Positions 60,991 to 64,000 of a stretch of DNA of 64,000 nucleotides are shown piece after piece (position 1 is the stretch's first letter; every line of letters begins with the position of its first letter). Source of the stretch: Phycobacter sedimenti. GTDB lineage: Bacteria; Pseudomonadota; Alphaproteobacteria; Rhodobacterales; Rhodobacteraceae. The position numbers and the translations under genes are program-made. The stretch covers positions 248,001 to 312,000 of the forward strand of contig NZ_JBBVGR010000001.1 of NCBI RefSeq assembly GCF_038148855.1, given 5' to 3'. The notes beneath the pieces were generated by a model. The model searched no databases. It saw nothing but the letters and a program-made list of their open reading frames with translations, and had not been told where the DNA came from.

Positions 60991-61475
60991 TGCCCAAGCT
61001 GAACCTTGCCGATATCCCCTGGCGGACGGGCTCTGCCTATCCCGGCAAGCTGGCAGAGGCGGTCGCAGGCCGCTCCAGCCAGCGGTTGGGGGATGCGGGC
61101 GGGCTGACGCAGTTTGGCGTTAACCTGGTTCAGCTGGAACCCGGAGGCCTGTCGTCCTTGCGCCATTACCACATGGAGCAGGACGAATTCCTGATGGTCA
61201 CATCCGGGGTCTGCACCCTGATAGACGATCAAGGGCAGACAGAGCTGCACCCCGGCGACTGCGCCACTTTCCCCGCAGGCGATGCCAACGGCCATCACCT
61301 GAAAAACAACACCGACGCGCCGGCCACCTTTCTGGTGGTGGGCACGCGCACCGAAACAGAGACCGCTTACTACAGCGATATGGACATGATGGTGAAACAA
61401 GGCCCCGAAGGGTCGGTCTTCACCCGCAAGGACGGCAGCCCGCTGACGGCTGACCAGATCGGAGACGAAACATGA
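60990..61475 (+). CDS. Cupin-domain protein in the beta-oxidation operon
   Basis: A 161-residue single-cupin protein: LRHYHMEQDEFLMVTSGVCTLI holds the metal-type H-x-H-x-E pattern, and GDCATFPAGDANGHHLKN the second motif with histidine. Metal binding is therefore likely. It may be an isomerase, a dioxygenase or a sensor; no substrate can be named. It overlaps the thiolase stop (TGATG) and the FadJ start (4-nt ATGA), so it is tightly coupled to the pathway. Confidence 0.85.
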   Translation: MPKLNLADIPWRTGSAYPGKLAEAVAGRSSQRLGDAGGLTQFGVNLVQLEPGGLSSLRHYHMEQDEFLMVTSGVCTLIDDQGQTELHPGDCATFPAGDANGHHLKNNTDAPATFLVVGTRTETETAYYSDMDMMVKQGPEGSVFTRKDGSPLTADQIGDET

Positions 61476-63676
61476 CTGAGTTTACGCTTTCCAAGGACGC
61501 TGACGGCGTCGCAACCATCACCTGGGACGTGCCCGGCAAGACCATGAACGTGATGTCCTTCGAGGGGCTCATGGAGTTGGAGGCCGCCATTGACGACGCG
61601 CTGGCCGACGACGCGGTCAAGGGCATCGTGATCACCTCGGGCAAGGACGGCTCCTTTGCCGGTGGCATGGACCTGAACCTCTTGGCGGTGATGAAGGAAG
61701 AGGCCGGCGACGATCCGGCGCGCGGCGTCTTTGAGGGCATCATGAAAATGCACGCCCTCCTGCGCAAGATCGAACTGGCGGGCATGGACCCCAAGACCAA
61801 GAAGGGCGGCAAGCCGATTGCCACCGCCCTGCCCGGCACTGCGGCAGGCATTGGCATGGAGCTGCCACTGGCCACGCATCGCATCTTTGCCGCCGAGAAC
61901 CCCAAGGCGAAATACGGCCTGCCGGAAATCATGGTCGGCATCTTCCCCGGCGCAGGCGGCACCACCCGCATGGTGCGCAAAGTCGGTGCCATTGCTGCCG
62001 CTCCGCTGCTGCTTGAAGGCAAGATGCTGGACGTGAAAAAGGCCAAAGGCGCAGGCTATATCGATGAGATCGCAGCAGATCCCGTCGCTGCCGCGAAAGA
62101 ATGGGTTCTGGGCGCCAAAGACGCTGACCTCGTGAAACCCTGGGACGCGAAGGGCTATAAAATGCCCGGCGGCGCGCCCTACCACCCTGCAGGCTTCATG
62201 AACTTCGTCGGTGCCTCGGCGATGATCAACGGCAAGACCCAGGGCGCCTTCCCTGCGGCCAAGGCGCTGCTGTCGGCGGTCTATGAAGGCGCGCTGGTCG
62301 ATTTCGACACCGCGCTCAAGATCGAAGCGCGCTGGTTCACCTCTGTCATCATGAACCCCTCGTCGGGCGCCATGATCCGATCCTTGTTCCTCAACAAGGA
62401 AGCCCTGGAAAAAGGCGCGGTGCGTCCCAAGGATGTGCCCGATCAGCGGGTGAAGAAACTCGGCGTTCTGGGCGCGGGCATGATGGGCGCGGGCATTGCA
62501 CTCGTTTCGGCACAGGCAGGTATGGAAGTGGTTCTGGTGGACCGCGATCAGGCTGCCGCCGACAAGGGCAAGGCCTATACCGAATCTTACCTCGACAAGG
62601 GTATCAAGCGCGGCAAGGTCACGGCGGAGAAGAAAGAGGCGATGCTGGGCCTGATCAATGCAACGCCGGATCTGGACGCGCTGAAGGGCTGCGATCTGAT
62701 CATCGAAGCGGTGTTCGAAGATCCCGGCGTCAAGGCCGAGATGACCAAGAAGGTCGAGGCGATCATCCCCGAGGATTGCATCTTTGCCTCCAACACCTCA
62801 ACCCTGCCGATCACCGATCTGGCCAAGGCGTCGAGCCGCCCGGAGCAGTTCATCGGCATCCACTTCTTCTCTCCGGTGGAGAAGATGCTGCTGGTTGAAA
62901 TCATCAAGGGCAAGGAAACCGGCGACCGGGCCGTGGCCAAGGCGCTCGACTATGTGCGCCAGATCCGCAAGACCCCGATCGTGGTGAACGATGCGCGGTT
63001 CTTCTACGCCAATCGCTGCATCATTCCCTACATCAACGAAGGTCTGCGCATGATCACCGAGGGTGTTTCCCCTGTGCTGATCGACAATGCCGCCCGCCAG
63101 CTGGGCTTCCCGGTGGGTCCGATCCAGCTCAACGATGAGACCTCGATTGATCTGGGGGCCAAGATTGCCCGTGCGACCAAGGCCGCCATGGGCAACGCCT
63201 ACCCCGACAGCCCCGCAGACGATCTGATCTTCTGGCTTGAGGATCTGGGCCGTCTAGGCCGCAAGGCGAATGCCGGCTTCTTTGACTATGATGAAAAGGG
63301 CAAGCGGGTCGAGTATTGGAAGGGCATGCAGGAGAAGTATCCGCTGGCCGAAGATCAGCCCGACCTGATCGAAGTGCAGGAACGCCTGATGTTCGCACAG
63401 GTTCTGGAGGCCGTTCGCGCCCTCGAAGAAGGTGTGCTGATGGACATCCGCGAAGGCGACGTGGGCGCGATTCTGGCCTGGGGCTTTGCGCCCTGGTCCG
63501 GTGGTCCGCTGAGCTGGCTCGACATCATCGGCACGCCCTATGCGGCAGAACGCTGCGATCAGTTGAGCGCGACCTATGGGGAGCGTTTCACCTGCCCGCC
63601 CCTGCTGCGGGAAATGGCCGAAAAGGGCCAAAGCTTCTACGGACGCTTCAACCCGGACGCGGCAGAAGCGGCTTAA
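61472..63676 (+). CDS. fadJ: Enoyl-CoA hydratase / 3-hydroxyacyl-CoA dehydrogenase (FadJ-like)
   Basis: A 734-residue two-function beta-oxidation protein. The N-terminal crotonase domain (about 1-190) has GKDGSFAGGMDLNLL and GTAAGIGMELPLATHRI plus EIMVGIFPGAGGTTRMV with the catalytic acids. The 3-hydroxyacyl-CoA dehydrogenase domain (about 325-715) has the NAD loop GVLGAGMMGAGIAL, catalytic HFFSPVEKM and YANRCIIPY. It works with the thiolase at 59.8 kb. Its stop at 63676 is followed by a strong hairpin. The FadB/FadJ type cannot be refined further by eye. Confidence 0.94.
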   Translation: MTEFTLSKDADGVATITWDVPGKTMNVMSFEGLMELEAAIDDALADDAVKGIVITSGKDGSFAGGMDLNLLAVMKEEAGDDPARGVFEGIMKMHALLRKIELAGMDPKTKKGGKPIATALPGTAAGIGMELPLATHRIFAAENPKAKYGLPEIMVGIFPGAGGTTRMVRKVGAIAAAPLLLEGKMLDVKKAKGAGYIDEIAADPVAAAKEWVLGAKDADLVKPWDAKGYKMPGGAPYHPAGFMNFVGASAMINGKTQGAFPAAKALLSAVYEGALVDFDTALKIEARWFTSVIMNPSSGAMIRSLFLNKEALEKGAVRPKDVPDQRVKKLGVLGAGMMGAGIALVSAQAGMEVVLVDRDQAAADKGKAYTESYLDKGIKRGKVTAEKKEAMLGLINATPDLDALKGCDLIIEAVFEDPGVKAEMTKKVEAIIPEDCIFASNTSTLPITDLAKASSRPEQFIGIHFFSPVEKMLLVEIIKGKETGDRAVAKALDYVRQIRKTPIVVNDARFFYANRCIIPYINEGLRMITEGVSPVLIDNAARQLGFPVGPIQLNDETSIDLGAKIARATKAAMGNAYPDSPADDLIFWLEDLGRLGRKANAGFFDYDEKGKRVEYWKGMQEKYPLAEDQPDLIEVQERLMFAQVLEAVRALEEGVLMDIREGDVGAILAWGFAPWSGGPLSWLDIIGTPYAAERCDQLSATYGERFTCPPLLREMAEKGQSFYGRFNPDAAEAA

Positions 63677-63760
63677 AGCCTGAAGCGAATATCTGATTGG
63701 CGGCACGAAAAGTTGTTCCGTCAATCAGATTGATCGGCAAGCACTTGAATTCAAATAACG

Positions 63761-63796
63761 AACCAGCCGCGTCAGAGAGATCTGACGCGGCTGGTT
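63761..63796. terminator. Strong hairpin terminator between convergent genes
   Basis: AACCAGCCGCGTCAGA - GAGA - TCTGACGCGGCTGGTT, a perfect 16-bp stem with A and T ends, 84 nt past the FadJ stop and 22 nt before the end of the leftward gene beyond. It can close transcripts from both sides; the plus side is followed by TCTTCTG. Confidence 0.88.
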
Positions 63797-63818
63797 TCTT
63801 CTGTGCTGCTCGATAGGG

Positions 63819-64000
63819 TCAGCTTATGAATGGAAATCCTGTGGGGCTGTGCGGGGCGCTTGCCGAGATCTGACTGCAGGTCTCGTTTGAAATCATCGCA
63901 AGCACAAGATCGCGCGCGTCCTTGTGAGAGAGAACGGAGTAAAGCTCTTCCCCCGTTGGATCTGCCACAAGATCACGTTGAGCCGGGGCATACCCAAGGA
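63819..64000 (-). CDS. Partial gene leaving the right edge, unknown product
   Basis: The C-terminal 59 residues or so of a leftward gene, stop at 63819-63821 (TCA on the plus strand). The visible part, read from the edge, includes GYAPAQRDLVADPTGEELY, LSHKDARDLVLAMISNE and a closing HSPTGFPFIS. Third-position GC is high, and the reading frame is open to the edge, which supports coding. I do not recognise the family. Confidence 0.6.
   Translation of the reverse strand, partial: LGYAPAQRDLVADPTGEELYSVLSHKDARDLVLAMISNETCSQISASAPHSPTGFPFIS

Overview
The window looks like a chromosomal segment of a marine Rhodobacterales (Roseobacter-group) alphaproteobacterium. The main pointers are a DMSP demethylase/acrylyl-CoA reductase pair (dmdA-acuI), a trgA-trgB-cysK locus like that of Rhodobacter, a circularly permuted tmRNA gene encoding the tag ANDNRAPVALAA, a split cobalamin methionine synthase, an RNase E with an acidic insert and a GWW tail, and a gene-transfer-agent-type spike base protein. 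Codon use is uniformly GC-rich. I see no insertion sequence, CRISPR array, integrase or rRNA operon.

Layout. 0.4-5.5 kb: leftward operon trgA-trgB-cysK-MscS channel (tellurite resistance, cysteine synthesis, osmotic safety valve). 5.7-8.4 kb: DNA photolyase and a cysteine-desulfurase-like enzyme. 8.5-11.6 kb: DMSP module, with dmdA-acuI leftward, a GntR regulator rightward and a palindromic operator candidate between them. 11.65-15.2 kb: permuted ssrA (tmRNA), two tandem NTF2-like proteins, a chromate transporter and sspB, the adaptor that reads ssrA tags. 16.2-18.0 kb: fumC with two tiny overlapping genes. 18.2-22.8 kb: lipoprotein, P450 plus membrane hydrolase, ccdA, tusA and a small NTF2-like protein. 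22.85-26.3 kb: rne with a long leader. 26.4-29.5 kb: dctBD two-component system, whose regulator lacks the sigma54-contact loop. 29.5-31.3 kb: purQ, purS, purC. 31.5-34.1 kb: F1-ATPase inhibitor zeta and an MprF-like protein. 34.1-38.2 kb: methionine synthase parts (homocysteine methyltransferase, corrinoid protein), a radical SAM protein, DUF6500 and DUF1638. 38.2-45.8 kb: GST/WYL regulator pair, sufE, lipoprotein, rnd, purN-purM, and a metallo-hydrolase/LysR pair.

45.86 kb holds a tRNA with anticodon CAT (probably Ile2). 46.1-48.0 kb is a small leftward island of virion-like genes (spike base protein, lectin-like protein, small unknowns), best read as a gene-transfer-agent head-spike locus. 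48.3-49.9 kb: periplasmic 5'-nucleotidase. 50.1-53.6 kb: DUF952-DUF1330-pyrD-arsC, all overlapping, facing a MATE exporter. 53.6-63.7 kb: two thioesterases, two MerR regulators and a beta-oxidation operon (two acyl-CoA dehydrogenases, GST, thiolase, cupin, FadJ-like protein) ending at a 16-bp perfect hairpin. A partial leftward gene runs off the right edge.

Two themes link the parts. One is sulfur and C1 metabolism: cysK, dmdA, acuI, tusA, sufE, ccdA and split methionine synthase. The other is acyl-CoA breakdown: acuI, DmdC-family and other dehydrogenases, thiolase and FadJ. Assignments come from reading translations and motifs by eye; no database search was run.
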